From an uncultured Mediterraneibacter sp. (GTDB lineage: Bacteria; Bacillota; Clostridia; Lachnospirales; Lachnospiraceae), in assembly GCA_944383695.1 (NCBI GenBank), contig CALWQP010000035.1, positions 1 to 32,091 of the forward strand: 32,091 nt of DNA, in the 5' to 3' direction. This document shows positions 1 to 7,555 of the stretch, in pieces. Position 1 is the stretch's first letter. The number at the start of each line of letters is the position of its first letter. The notes beneath the pieces were generated by a model. It was not told where the DNA came from. It was given only the letters and a program-made list of their open reading frames with translations, and ran no database searches. Both the position numbers and the translations under genes were made by a program.

Positions 1-139
1 CCAAAGTAACTAATGACATATCTTATATCAGTTTTTTCAGTTTACACAAAACTTGAAACGGTCTCAATCGTTTTAATAGATTTAATTCGGAGACAGTAAT
101 CATGAGTAATCATAATAAAGTGATCTAAGCATCCAGATA

Positions 140-174
140 AAAAATAAAGAACCCTTCATTTCTAAAGGATTCTT
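140..174 (-). terminator. Rho-independent terminator of tRNA-Leu
   Basis: On the minus strand a 10-bp stem (arms at 165-174 and 147-156, with one G-T pair) with an 8-base loop is followed by a T-rich run. It lies just downstream of the tRNA-Leu gene and is oriented to end its transcript. Upstream of it, bases 1-139 are AT-rich and I see no gene there. Confidence 0.75.
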
Positions 175-188
175 CACTCTTTATCAAT

Positions 189-272
189 GCGGAAGAAGAG
201 ACTTGAACTCTCACAGGATAAAACTCCCACTAGAACCTGAATCTAGCGCGTCTGCCATTCCGCCACTTCCGC
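189..272 (-). tRNA. tRNA-Leu(CAG)
   Basis: The minus strand folds as a class II tRNA of 84 bases. The acceptor arms GCGGAAG and CTTCCGC pair fully. The anticodon stem CTAGA/TCTAG encloses loop TTCAGGT, giving anticodon CAG, which reads leucine codon CUG. A long variable arm precedes the T-arm with loop TTCAAGT, as expected for tRNA-Leu. CCA is not encoded. Confidence 0.95.
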
Positions 273-284
273 TCGACAAATGGT

Positions 285-313
285 ATTCTACCACAAGAAA
301 ATCTGTTTGTAAA
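285..313 (-). promoter_or_regulatory. Promoter of tRNA-Leu
   Basis: On the minus strand a -35 box TTTACA (308-313) is separated by exactly 17 bases from a -10 box TAGAAT (285-290). Each matches the sigma-A consensus at five of six positions. Transcription would start about 6 bases before the tRNA 5' end. Confidence 0.7.
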
Positions 314-351
314 CCCCTTATTTTTTCTTTTGAGGTCCCAGATTTTTGCTC

Positions 352-1179
352 TCAGGGCCTAAGAGGACCATAGAAGTAAGAGGCAGTTGCGCCGCCGTCG
401 ATCAGAAAATCAGCTCCTGTGATGAAAGCCCCGCTGTCACGCATAAGCAGTTCTGCGACATTCGCTACTTCATCCGCTGTACCTGGTCTGCCGGCCGGAC
501 ATTTTGCAAACATATTTTTATAGAAATCCCCGCGGGGACCGTTAAACTCGTCAAGCGCCAGGGGTGTGACGATGATCCCGGGAGAAATAGAATTGATGCG
601 TGCGCCCTTCTCTCCCCATTTCACAGATTCCGCCATGACACGCTTTTCATTACAGCGTTTGGCCATCTGATAGGCATGGAGCGTATCTTTGATATTTTCC
701 GGCTGTAATATCTCCAGTGATAAAAGCTCTTCTGCAGGAGTACAGGCAAGCTGTTCGTCTTCCTCAGGGGTAAGCTGTTTCATACGGTGTCCTGACTGGC
801 TTGAGATAGTCACGCCCACACCGCCGGGCGCGATTACCTTTCCTACCTCTTCCAGGAGCACTGCTGTTCCGTATAAGTCCACCTTTAAAATGGCTTCGAT
901 GGGGGCCTGGCTTGGAGAAACACCGGCGGCATTTACCAGCATTGTAATTTCGCCGTGTTTTTGAGCCTTGGCGATCACGGATAGAATCGATGACTTTGAA
1001 GATAAGTCCATCCCCATGGGTACGACGTCAAATCCTGCCTCGTTCATAGTTTTTGCGATCATTTGCGCGTTTTCCGCCTTTTTATCTCCCACAATGATTT
1101 TCTTTCCATATCCCATGCGTCGTGCGATGGCCATGCCGATCTGACCCGCGCCGATTACGAGCATTACATCTTTTTCCAC
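352..1179 (-). CDS. SDR family NAD(P)-dependent oxidoreductase
   Basis: A 275-residue classical short-chain dehydrogenase/reductase, predicted to be a soluble NAD(P)H-dependent alcohol/ketone oxidoreductase. Visible features are an N-terminal Rossmann glycine motif (GAGQIG, about residues 10-15), the NAAG motif (about 88-91), a catalytic Ser in TISSQSG and the YxxxK pair (YQMAK) after an unusual insert, plus the SPGII and C-terminal IDGG motifs. The substrate cannot be read from sequence. The start is GTG at 1179, with GGTGAT upstream; the next candidate is an ATG five codons in. It has its own promoter and lies downstream of a LysR gene on the same strand, which may control it. Bile acid or steroid conversion is one possibility in gut Clostridia but is not shown here. 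Confidence 0.85.
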   Translation of the reverse strand: MEKDVMLVIGAGQIGMAIARRMGYGKKIIVGDKKAENAQMIAKTMNEAGFDVVPMGMDLSSKSSILSVIAKAQKHGEITMLVNAAGVSPSQAPIEAILKVDLYGTAVLLEEVGKVIAPGGVGVTISSQSGHRMKQLTPEEDEQLACTPAEELLSLEILQPENIKDTLHAYQMAKRCNEKRVMAESVKWGEKGARINSISPGIIVTPLALDEFNGPRGDFYKNMFAKCPAGRPGTADEVANVAELLMRDSGAFITGADFLIDGGATASYFYGPLRP

Positions 1180-1283
1180 AATGGATCACCATTCCTTTCT
1201 TCTGAGCATTGTTTCCTTTATTCATTCTTTCCCTTCTTCATTTTTTCCTCTGGCTCAATATTGACTCAATAGCTTTTGTCCAT

Positions 1284-1312
1284 ATTATAAAATCGCCCGG
1301 GTATCCAATCAA
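1284..1312 (-). promoter_or_regulatory. Promoter of the SDR gene
   Basis: Minus-strand -35 TTGATT (1307-1312), 17-base spacer, -10 TATAAT (1284-1289). The predicted leader is about 98 bases long. It contains two overlapping palindromes, TCAATATTGA (1254-1263) and ATTGACTCAAT (1260-1270), that could be regulator sites. Confidence 0.7.
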
Positions 1313-1351
1313 TCTGAGTTATGCGGCTGTCGGATAAGTTTTTCTAATATG

Positions 1352-1388
1352 AAAAGACTGCCCTCAAACTGTGAGAGCAGCCTTTTTT
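1352..1388. terminator. Bidirectional hairpin terminator between SDR and lysR
   Basis: A 9-bp stem with one mismatch (CTGC.CTCA against TGAG.GCAG) and a 5-base loop is flanked by six T on the + strand and, on the minus strand, by a TCTTTT run. On the minus strand it would end the lysR transcript, whose stop codon is at 1465. Confidence 0.6.
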
Positions 1389-1396
1389 ATGAATGT

Positions 1397-1476
1397 GCTG
1401 TTATGCAAATATGCTGTTATATGAATGCGCTGTTATACAAATATGCTGTTATATGAATGCGCTGTTATACAAATTT
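1397..1476. repeat. Five 16-bp degenerate tandem repeats
   Basis: Five consecutive 16-bp units begin GCTGTTAT (1397, 1413, 1429, 1445, 1461). They alternate between two versions, so a 32-bp higher-order period is also visible. The last unit runs into the 3' end of the lysR gene and encodes its final residues and stop. Confidence 0.85.
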
Positions 1477-2346
1477 GCTTTTCAGGATATCCGCAAATTC
1501 CTCAATGAAGTAACCGGAATTATCTTTTTTCCAAAACAGGCAGTAATTTCGTGTGATCGGCTCTTTGTCCCGGCAAAGCAGAACGCGGCGGACAGAAGTT
1601 TCCGGATTCATGGACTGACTGTTTCCCTCGACTGGCAGAAAGCCCTGCCCGCTAATGACAAGTAAACGTGCTTCTTCCAGATTTTCCGCATAGAGAAAGT
1701 CCCCTTGAAAACCAAGCACTGTCTGATAATAGTCCTGTTCGATTTCCCTCTGGTCTTTAGACGCGACCAAAATACAGGGGATGTTTTTTAATTCTCGCGT
1801 TGTGACAGAGGGAAGCGCGGCGATCGCGTTTCTGGCTGATATCTCAATATGCATACTGCAGGTCGACAGAATCAGATTGACATATTCATCAGAAAAAGCT
1901 CTGCGCTGGTCGTTCAGCACCAAATCCGCGCCGCCGTTTCGCAGTAAAGCGAACAATTCTTCGTGATTTCCATACAAGACTTGAATGGATATTCGGGGGT
2001 ATCTGGATGAAAAATCTTCCAGAGCCAAATGAACCTCCCGGCCGCTGTAACTGCGAAGATAGCCGATTTTTAAGTTTACTTCATCTCCGCGCGCGATCTT
2101 AGCCGCCTCGCTGCAGATCTGTTCATAATCGGAAGTCAATATCAAACTTTTTTTATAGAAATGCTCCCCCGCGGGTGTCAAAACAAATTTTCGGTTTTTT
2201 CTCTCCAAAAGCGAGAAGCCGAGCTCATTTTCTAATGTCTTGATCTGCTGTGAGATGGCAGATTGAGAAATATGACATTCCCCGGCGGCTTCTGAAAAAC
2301 TATTATTACGCACAACGGCTTGAAAATATTTGATTTGCCGCAGCAA
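1465..2346 (-). CDS. LysR family transcriptional regulator
   Basis: About 293 residues. The N-terminal winged helix-turn-helix covers roughly residues 1-60 (LRQIKYF, SFSEAAGECHISQSAISQQIK, then LGFSLLER). It is followed by an effector-binding domain of the periplasmic-binding-protein fold, the usual LysR layout and length. I choose TTG at 2346 as start because AGGAGG lies 8 bases upstream; the longer GTG at 2355 would sit directly on that ribosome site. The gene ends inside a tandem repeat. The likely target is the downstream SDR gene or lysR itself. The co-inducer is unknown. Confidence 0.88.
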   Translation of the reverse strand: MLRQIKYFQAVVRNNSFSEAAGECHISQSAISQQIKTLENELGFSLLERKNRKFVLTPAGEHFYKKSLILTSDYEQICSEAAKIARGDEVNLKIGYLRSYSGREVHLALEDFSSRYPRISIQVLYGNHEELFALLRNGGADLVLNDQRRAFSDEYVNLILSTCSMHIEISARNAIAALPSVTTRELKNIPCILVASKDQREIEQDYYQTVLGFQGDFLYAENLEEARLLVISGQGFLPVEGNSQSMNPETSVRRVLLCRDKEPITRNYCLFWKKDNSGYFIEEFADILKSKFV

Positions 2347-2383
2347 TGGCAGCACCTCCTATTATAAATCAGATCAGATGTTG

Positions 2384-2402
2384 TTGCGGCACATTGCCGC
2401 AA
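2384..2402. promoter_or_regulatory. Candidate LysR operator (19-bp inverted repeat)
   Basis: Perfect 8-bp arms TTGCGGCA and TGCCGCAA flank CAT, 38 bases upstream of the lysR start. This has the size and symmetry of a LysR-type T-N11-A recognition site, so autoregulation is plausible. It is also close to the end of the rubrerythrin gene, so a weak terminator role is possible, but it lacks a T-run. Confidence 0.4.
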
Positions 2403-2442
2403 ATCAGCGGGATCGTCGAGACGGATGTCTGTTAAAGTGCTG

Positions 2443-3042
2443 TTACGGCAGTTTATAACATGCCATTGTGTATGGGATGAAAAAGCCCTGCTCGTGCCTG
2501 CAGACAGGGCATACCTTTGGCGCAAGCTGTCCTTCATGGATATATCCGCAGTTTGTACACATCCATTTGGAAACTGAGTTTGAGCTATAATACATGTTCG
2601 TCTCGAGCATTTCAGCCAGCCTTCCAAAGCGTTCTTCGTGCACGTGCTCGATCTCCGCGATCTGGTAGAATGTGGATGCAGCTTCGAGGAAGCCTTCCAT
2701 TTTCGCGGTATCTCCAAACGCCTGATAGACATCGGCATACTCTTCATGCTCGTTATGCTCTGCCGCGCGCAGAAGCCCTTCCAGATTGTCCTGCTGGTCG
2801 ATAGGATAAGTTCCGTCTATATGGATCGTTTCCCCGGAAAGATCTTTTAACAGATCATAGAAGCGCTCCGCATGAGCCCGCTCCTGGTCAGCCGTATAGC
2901 GGAAGATATCGGCGATCGTGTACATCCCTTCTTCCTCCGCCCGCTCTGCGGCTATCGTATAGCGATTTCGCGCCTGGCTCTCACCGGCAAAAGCACGCAT
3001 AAGGTTTTCTTTTGTTTTACTTTCAGAAAAATTAACAGCCAT
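2443..3042 (-). CDS. rbr: Rubrerythrin
   Basis: A 199-residue cytosolic non-haem iron protein that reduces hydrogen peroxide in anaerobes. The ferritin-like four-helix domain (about 1-150) carries the di-iron ligands in AGESQARNRY, QERAHAERF, EHNEHEEY and IAEIEHVHEER. A C-terminal rubredoxin-like domain has Cys162, Cys165, Cys178 and Cys181 as Fe(SCys)4 ligands. I use the ATG at 3042 because AAGGAG lies about 8 bases upstream; the frame extends to 3105 but that end has no ribosome site. It is a single gene, fitting an oxidative-stress role in an anaerobe. Confidence 0.95.
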   Translation of the reverse strand: MAVNFSESKTKENLMRAFAGESQARNRYTIAAERAEEEGMYTIADIFRYTADQERAHAERFYDLLKDLSGETIHIDGTYPIDQQDNLEGLLRAAEHNEHEEYADVYQAFGDTAKMEGFLEAASTFYQIAEIEHVHEERFGRLAEMLETNMYYSSNSVSKWMCTNCGYIHEGQLAPKVCPVCRHEQGFFIPYTMACYKLP

Positions 3043-3130
3043 GATATACACTCCTTTTTTTAATAAAGAGTATGCGTTCCGGTGTGGGAAATTATTCCTG
3101 AACAAATAAAATAAATCCCGAAATCCCGAT

Positions 3131-4147
3131 TTAGTTAAACCCTATGAGCCGCCTTGCCACGCTGTATGCCAGCGAGGATACTTTCCTTCCGGAGCGTCCG
3201 GGCAGGTTCATGGTCTGTCCCAGGATGCCGTAGCGTATCTTCATATAAGTCTTGTAGTCTTTTCTCTTAAGGTAATCCCACAGCTCTTTTTTCTTTATAA
3301 GATTTTCCTGCTTCTTAGACCGGATGCACAGAATGGAGGAGACGGTCATCATAATGGCAAGGTAGTTGATCATGTATTTCCTCAGCTTTTTGCTCGTGAT
3401 CAGGCGCAGCTCGTACATGGAAATCATTGTCTTTGTGACAAAGAGCTGCTGGTCGATCCGGCTGATCATGACTTTCTCGTTGACTGACTGATCCTCGCGA
3501 CCGATAAAATATCTGTAAAAATTTACGTTCAGATAGTAGAGTGTGCGTACATGGGGGAGCGGATAATATACATAGATGTTATCCACGTAAAAAGTGTGCC
3601 TGGGCAGTTTCAGCTGGCACAGCTTGAGCATCTCCGTGCGGTAGAGGACGGAATGCATGAGAATGTACTGATCCAGTCGGAAGCGCCCGATATCATCCCA
3701 GCGGAAAATCTGGTTCTCCGGGAGTACGTTGCTGTAACGGATAACTTTTTTCTTCGCTATGCCCACTTTTTCATAGACATAGTTGGCGATCACCATGTCC
3801 ACCTGGGAATCCGCATCCACGAAACCTTTGACAGCATCCAGTATCTTATAGAGAGAGTCTTCGTCAACCCAGTCGTCGCTGTCCACCACTTTAAAATATT
3901 TTCCTGTGGCATGTGCGAGCCCCCAGTTGACTGCGTCTCCATGTCCGCCGTTTTCTTTCTTCACAGCTTTGACGATAGTCGGATATTTTTCCTGGTAACG
4001 TTCAGCTATCTCCTGGGTCCTGTCCTTTGACCCATCGTTGACTACGATGATCTCTACGTCTTCACCTCCGGGCAGTATAGAGTTGATCGCTTTTTCCATA
4101 TATGCTTCCGAATTATAACAAGGAATGGCAAATGAGATGTATTTCAT
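3131..4147 (-). CDS. Glycosyltransferase family 2 protein
   Basis: A 338-residue GT-A fold enzyme that transfers a sugar from a nucleotide-sugar donor. The start IPCYNSE, the NDGSKDRT motif, ENGGHGDAVNWGL, and the metal-binding DSDDWVD (about residues 94-100) identify family GT2. The C-terminal part (about 230-338) is basic and lacks a clear long membrane helix, so the enzyme is probably cytosolic or peripheral. Donor and acceptor are unknown; a role in surface glycan or lipid glycosylation is inferred. The ATG at 4147 has GGGAGG about 9 bases upstream. It is divergent from the phosphofructokinase gene. Confidence 0.85.
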   Translation of the reverse strand: MKYISFAIPCYNSEAYMEKAINSILPGGEDVEIIVVNDGSKDRTQEIAERYQEKYPTIVKAVKKENGGHGDAVNWGLAHATGKYFKVVDSDDWVDEDSLYKILDAVKGFVDADSQVDMVIANYVYEKVGIAKKKVIRYSNVLPENQIFRWDDIGRFRLDQYILMHSVLYRTEMLKLCQLKLPRHTFYVDNIYVYYPLPHVRTLYYLNVNFYRYFIGREDQSVNEKVMISRIDQQLFVTKTMISMYELRLITSKKLRKYMINYLAIMMTVSSILCIRSKKQENLIKKKELWDYLKRKDYKTYMKIRYGILGQTMNLPGRSGRKVSSLAYSVARRLIGFN

Positions 4148-4189
4148 AAATATTTTCCTCCCTGGGGATTCATTTTATAATCTGTCTAT

Positions 4190-4219
4190 AGTATACCATC
4201 GTTTCTTAGATATTGTAAA
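4190..4219 (-). promoter_or_regulatory. Promoter of the glycosyltransferase gene
   Basis: Minus-strand -35 TTTACA (4214-4219), 18-base spacer, -10 TATACT (4190-4195). The -35 overlaps that of the divergent pfp promoter, so the two are probably mutually exclusive. Confidence 0.6.
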
Positions 4220-4241
4220 ATTTTATTTTTTCGGATATAGT
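4213..4241 (+). promoter_or_regulatory. Promoter of the phosphofructokinase gene
   Basis: Plus-strand -35 TTGTAA (4213-4218), 17-base spacer, -10 TATAGT (4236-4241). The predicted leader is about 50 bases. It overlaps the divergent promoter. Confidence 0.6.
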
Positions 4242-4298
4242 AGAGATGCTTATCATTGGAAAAGCCTTTTGGCTTGGTTATTTTCAAGGAGGAAACGA

Positions 4299-5522
4299 AT
4301 GAAGAAAAATGTGATCGTAGGACAGTCCGGCGGACCTACCGCTGTCATCAATGCCAGCCTGTATGGAGTAGTATCTGAGGGTTTAAACAGGAAAGATTCT
4401 TTTGGCACAGTCTATGGGATGGTCAATGGGATCGAGGGGTTCTTGAACGGTCAGGTTATGGACATGGAGCCTCTGGAGCGTTCCGGGGAGCTGGAGCTGG
4501 TGAAGACGACGCCGGGTTCATATCTGGGCTCATGCAGATATAAGCTTCCGGAGGAGCTGGAGGATGAAGTGTATCCGAGGCTGTTTGAAAAATTTGCGGA
4601 ATACGGGATCGGATATTTCTTCTATATCGGTGGGAATGATTCTATGGACACAGTGAGCAAGCTGTCCCGCTATGCAGAAAAAATCAAGAGCGACATCCGT
4701 TTCGTGGGGATTCCGAAGACGATCGACAATGACCTTGTCAATACGGATCACACGCCGGGATTTGGGAGCGCTGCGAAATACGTGGCGTCCACGGTGCGGG
4801 AGATCGGGGTGGACGCATCGGTATATGACAATAAGAAATCCGTCACCATCGTGGAAATCATGGGACGCCATGCAGGATGGCTGACTGCTGCAAGCGCTCT
4901 GGCGCGGAGATATGAAGGGGACAATCCGGTGCTCATCTATCTTCCGGAGACTGCATTTGACGCAGAACAGTTTATCCGGGATGTGAAGGAGGCGCTTGAG
5001 ACGACTCCGAATGTGATCGTCTGTATTTCCGAGGGCATCAATGATGGGAATGGAACTTTTATCTGTGAGCTGGCAAGCGATGTGGGCGTAGATACATTTG
5101 GACACAAAATGCTCACCGGTTCCGGGAAATACCTGGAAAATCTGGTGAAAGACCGGCTGGGCGTGAAAGTGCGCTCTATTGAACTGAATGTATGTCAGAG
5201 GTGTTCCTCTGCCATGCTCTCAGGAACAGACCAGAAAGAAGCCATCGCATCCGGGGCATATGGCGTGAAGCGCGCCCTTGAAGGCGAGACCGGAAAGATG
5301 GTCGCTTTCCGCCGTGTGCCGGGTGCGGATTACCGGATAGATTATGTGACAGAGGATGTAAACCTGATCTGCAATCAGGAAAAAGGCGTGCCGCTGGAAT
5401 GGATCACAAAGAATGGTTCTGATGTGGGGCGGGAATTTATCGAGTATGCACTTCCCCTTATCCAGGGAGAGGTAGAGGTGCCCTTAAAAGATGGGCTTCC
5501 CCTCTTTGCATACAGGAAATAA
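4299..5522 (+). CDS. 6-phosphofructokinase, PPi-type
   Basis: A 407-residue phosphofructokinase family enzyme converting fructose 6-phosphate to fructose 1,6-bisphosphate in glycolysis. The N-terminal GQSGGPTAVIN loop, GGNDS (111-115), PKTIDND (139-145), and the MGRHAGW substrate motif are all present. In this family an Asp after GG-N/D (here Asp114) together with Lys in PKTIDND (Lys140) is typical of PPi-dependent enzymes, whereas ATP enzymes usually have Gly at both places. I therefore infer pyrophosphate as phosphoryl donor, which would make the step reversible. The ATG at 4299 has AAGGAGG about 7 bases upstream; the frame is open back to 4125 but that part covers the promoter. Confidence 0.88.
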   Translation: MKKNVIVGQSGGPTAVINASLYGVVSEGLNRKDSFGTVYGMVNGIEGFLNGQVMDMEPLERSGELELVKTTPGSYLGSCRYKLPEELEDEVYPRLFEKFAEYGIGYFFYIGGNDSMDTVSKLSRYAEKIKSDIRFVGIPKTIDNDLVNTDHTPGFGSAAKYVASTVREIGVDASVYDNKKSVTIVEIMGRHAGWLTAASALARRYEGDNPVLIYLPETAFDAEQFIRDVKEALETTPNVIVCISEGINDGNGTFICELASDVGVDTFGHKMLTGSGKYLENLVKDRLGVKVRSIELNVCQRCSSAMLSGTDQKEAIASGAYGVKRALEGETGKMVAFRRVPGADYRIDYVTEDVNLICNQEKGVPLEWITKNGSDVGREFIEYALPLIQGEVEVPLKDGLPLFAYRK

Positions 5523-5648
5523 AAGGAAGCTGCGTCACTACATCTGCGTGGCGCAGGGGCGTTCTTCTGCATAAAATGAATCATCCCCTGTTATGAGATC
5601 TTCATGCAGGGAAAGAGGGGACACAAAATTGTTGCAGAGGAGAGTAAG

Positions 5649-7397
5649 ATGAGCCAGAAAATAGAAAACCTCCTGAACCTGGCGCTGGACGCCACGCCGG
5701 AAGAGAGAGAACGGTTCCAGGAACTGGAGATCGGTTATGACCCGGTATCAAGAGAGTGGGAGCTGATCGTAAAATATTCCGGCACTCTGGAAGCTGTAAG
5801 GGAAATCGCTGTGTCCGTGACAGAGCTTATGAATGGATACGCAGTGGTCGTGATCCGGGAGGAACGGATCGACGAGCTTGCGGGCTTTGCGGAGATTGAG
5901 TTCATTGAGAAACCTAAGAGCCTGTATTTCGAAGCGGAAGCGGGCCGGCAGGCATCGTGTATCGATACCGTACAGTTCCCGCCCTATTCTCTCAGCGGGA
6001 GAGGAACGCTGGTGGGTATCATAGACAGCGGTATCGATTATGCAAACCCGGCATTCCGAAATGAAGACGGCACCACACGGATTGTCTCACTTTGGGATCA
6101 GACGCTTTCGGGCAGCCCGCCGGAGGGATATGTATCCGGCACAGAATATACGAGGGAAGAGATTAATACAGCATTGTCGGAGACAGACGAAGGGGAGCGG
6201 TTCCGGATCGTTCCCAGCCGGGATATGAGCGGTCATGGGACCGCTGTGGCAGGAATCGCCGCGGGAAACGGTGCAGGAAGCGTGGGGCAGCGGTACCGGG
6301 GAGCTGCGCCGGCAGCAGAACTGATCGTGGTCAAGATGGGCATACCGCGGACTGAGGGCTTCCCCAGGACTACGGAACTGATGATGGGAGTAGACTATAT
6401 CATCCGCAAAGCGCTGGATATGAGAATGCCTGTGGCAGTCAATATCAGTTTCGGAAATACCTACGGCTCTCATGATGGGACTTCCCTTGTAGAGCGGTTT
6501 TTAAATGATATCTCCGACACCTGGAAAAATGTGATCTGTGTGGGCAGCGGCAATGAAGGGACTGCAGCGGGCCATGCGGCGGGCAGGGTGTCAGACGAGG
6601 AAGAAAAAGTGGTGGAACTGGCTGTCCAGGAGCTGGAACCTGCGCTCAACGTCCAGATATGGAAATCCTATGTGGATGAGATGGACATTTCAGTGGTCAA
6701 TCCGTCAGGGGTTCGCGTCGGACCTTTCCGGGAGATACTGGGTCCGCAGAGATTCGTCCTGGGAGGGACAGAACTGTTGATTTATTACGGTGAACCGAAA
6801 CCATACAGTGTAAAACAGGAAATCTATCTGTCCTTTATCCCGAGACAGTCCTATATAGACAGCGGAGTATGGCAGCTCGTGCTAACACCCAGGCGGATTG
6901 TGGACGGCAGCTATCAGATGTGGCTGCCCGCCCAGGCAGCGCTGAATGTGGGGACTGCATTTCTGCTCCCCAGCAGTTCTTCCACTCTTACAATCCCTTC
7001 TACGGCCTCCCTTGTCATTACTGTGGCGGCATACGATGCGCGCACATTTTCCTATGCGGATTTTTCTGGGCGAGGTCCCGCTGCGGTCTATGAGGGGAGC
7101 GGAGTTCCTAAGCCCGACCTTGCCGCGCCTGGGGTAAGAGTGACAGCGCCTGTGCCCGGAGGAAGCTACCGGGAGTTTACAGGAACATCTTTTGCCACGC
7201 CTTTTGTCACAGGGAGCGCGGCGCTTCTGATGGAGTGGGGGATCATCCGGGGGAACGATCCATATCTCTATGGGGAGAAGGTGAAGGCATACCTGCGCAG
7301 AGGGGCAAGAGAGCTGCCGGGATATGACGAATGGCCCAACGCGCAGCTCGGGTACGGCGCTCTGTGCGTGCGGGACAGCCTGCCCCAGGGAACATGA
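5649..7397 (+). CDS. CspBA-like subtilisin family (S8) serine protease
   Basis: A 582-residue S8 peptidase with an intact triad: Asp126 (GIIDSGID), His196 (SGHGTAVAG) and Ser514 (FTGTSFATP), plus oxyanion Asn302 (GSGNEG). No signal peptide is seen. An N-terminal stretch of about 100 residues resembles the prodomain of Clostridial Csp proteases. A large insertion between Asn302 and the Ser region (about 320-460) looks like the jelly-roll insert of that group. Csp enzymes process pro-SleC during spore germination, but many Lachnospiraceae carry stand-alone paralogues of unknown substrate, and no sleC is nearby. The ATG at 5649 is preceded by AGAGGAGA; the frame continues upstream to 5604 without a good ribosome site. 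Confidence 0.85.
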   Translation: MSQKIENLLNLALDATPEERERFQELEIGYDPVSREWELIVKYSGTLEAVREIAVSVTELMNGYAVVVIREERIDELAGFAEIEFIEKPKSLYFEAEAGRQASCIDTVQFPPYSLSGRGTLVGIIDSGIDYANPAFRNEDGTTRIVSLWDQTLSGSPPEGYVSGTEYTREEINTALSETDEGERFRIVPSRDMSGHGTAVAGIAAGNGAGSVGQRYRGAAPAAELIVVKMGIPRTEGFPRTTELMMGVDYIIRKALDMRMPVAVNISFGNTYGSHDGTSLVERFLNDISDTWKNVICVGSGNEGTAAGHAAGRVSDEEEKVVELAVQELEPALNVQIWKSYVDEMDISVVNPSGVRVGPFREILGPQRFVLGGTELLIYYGEPKPYSVKQEIYLSFIPRQSYIDSGVWQLVLTPRRIVDGSYQMWLPAQAALNVGTAFLLPSSSSTLTIPSTASLVITVAAYDARTFSYADFSGRGPAAVYEGSGVPKPDLAAPGVRVTAPVPGGSYREFTGTSFATPFVTGSAALLMEWGIIRGNDPYLYGEKVKAYLRRGARELPGYDEWPNAQLGYGALCVRDSLPQGT

Positions 7398-7415
7398 AAA
7401 ACAGGATGATATGCG

Positions 7416-7452
7416 ATACCGGTCTTGGATCTTTGGAAAGACCGGTATTTTT
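7416..7452 (+). terminator. Terminator after the CspBA-like gene
   Basis: An 11-bp perfect stem (ATACCGGTCTT against AAGACCGGTAT) with an 11-base loop, followed by TTTT. It separates the protease from the ABC exporter genes. Confidence 0.85.
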
Positions 7453-7555
7453 CTGTGCTGGAAAACAAAAGATAATTTTATACCAGATCATCCTCATATA
7501 TGATAAAATAATTGAAAAAACTAGAAATATTCACTGAGAAAGCAGGACATAATAC

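Noticed and set aside
2361-2366. TATAAT directly upstream of the lysR ribosome site as -10 box
   Set aside because: Transcription from it would start inside the AGGAGG site or at the GTG, removing the ribosome site; probably coincidental unless a leaderless GTG start is used.
4125-4298. Extended N-terminus of the phosphofructokinase
   Set aside because: This stretch holds the divergent promoters, and the conserved protein begins at ATG 4299 behind AAGGAGG.
5530-5560. Possible terminator after the phosphofructokinase gene
   Set aside because: Only a short interrupted CTGCG/CGCAG stem with no T-run.
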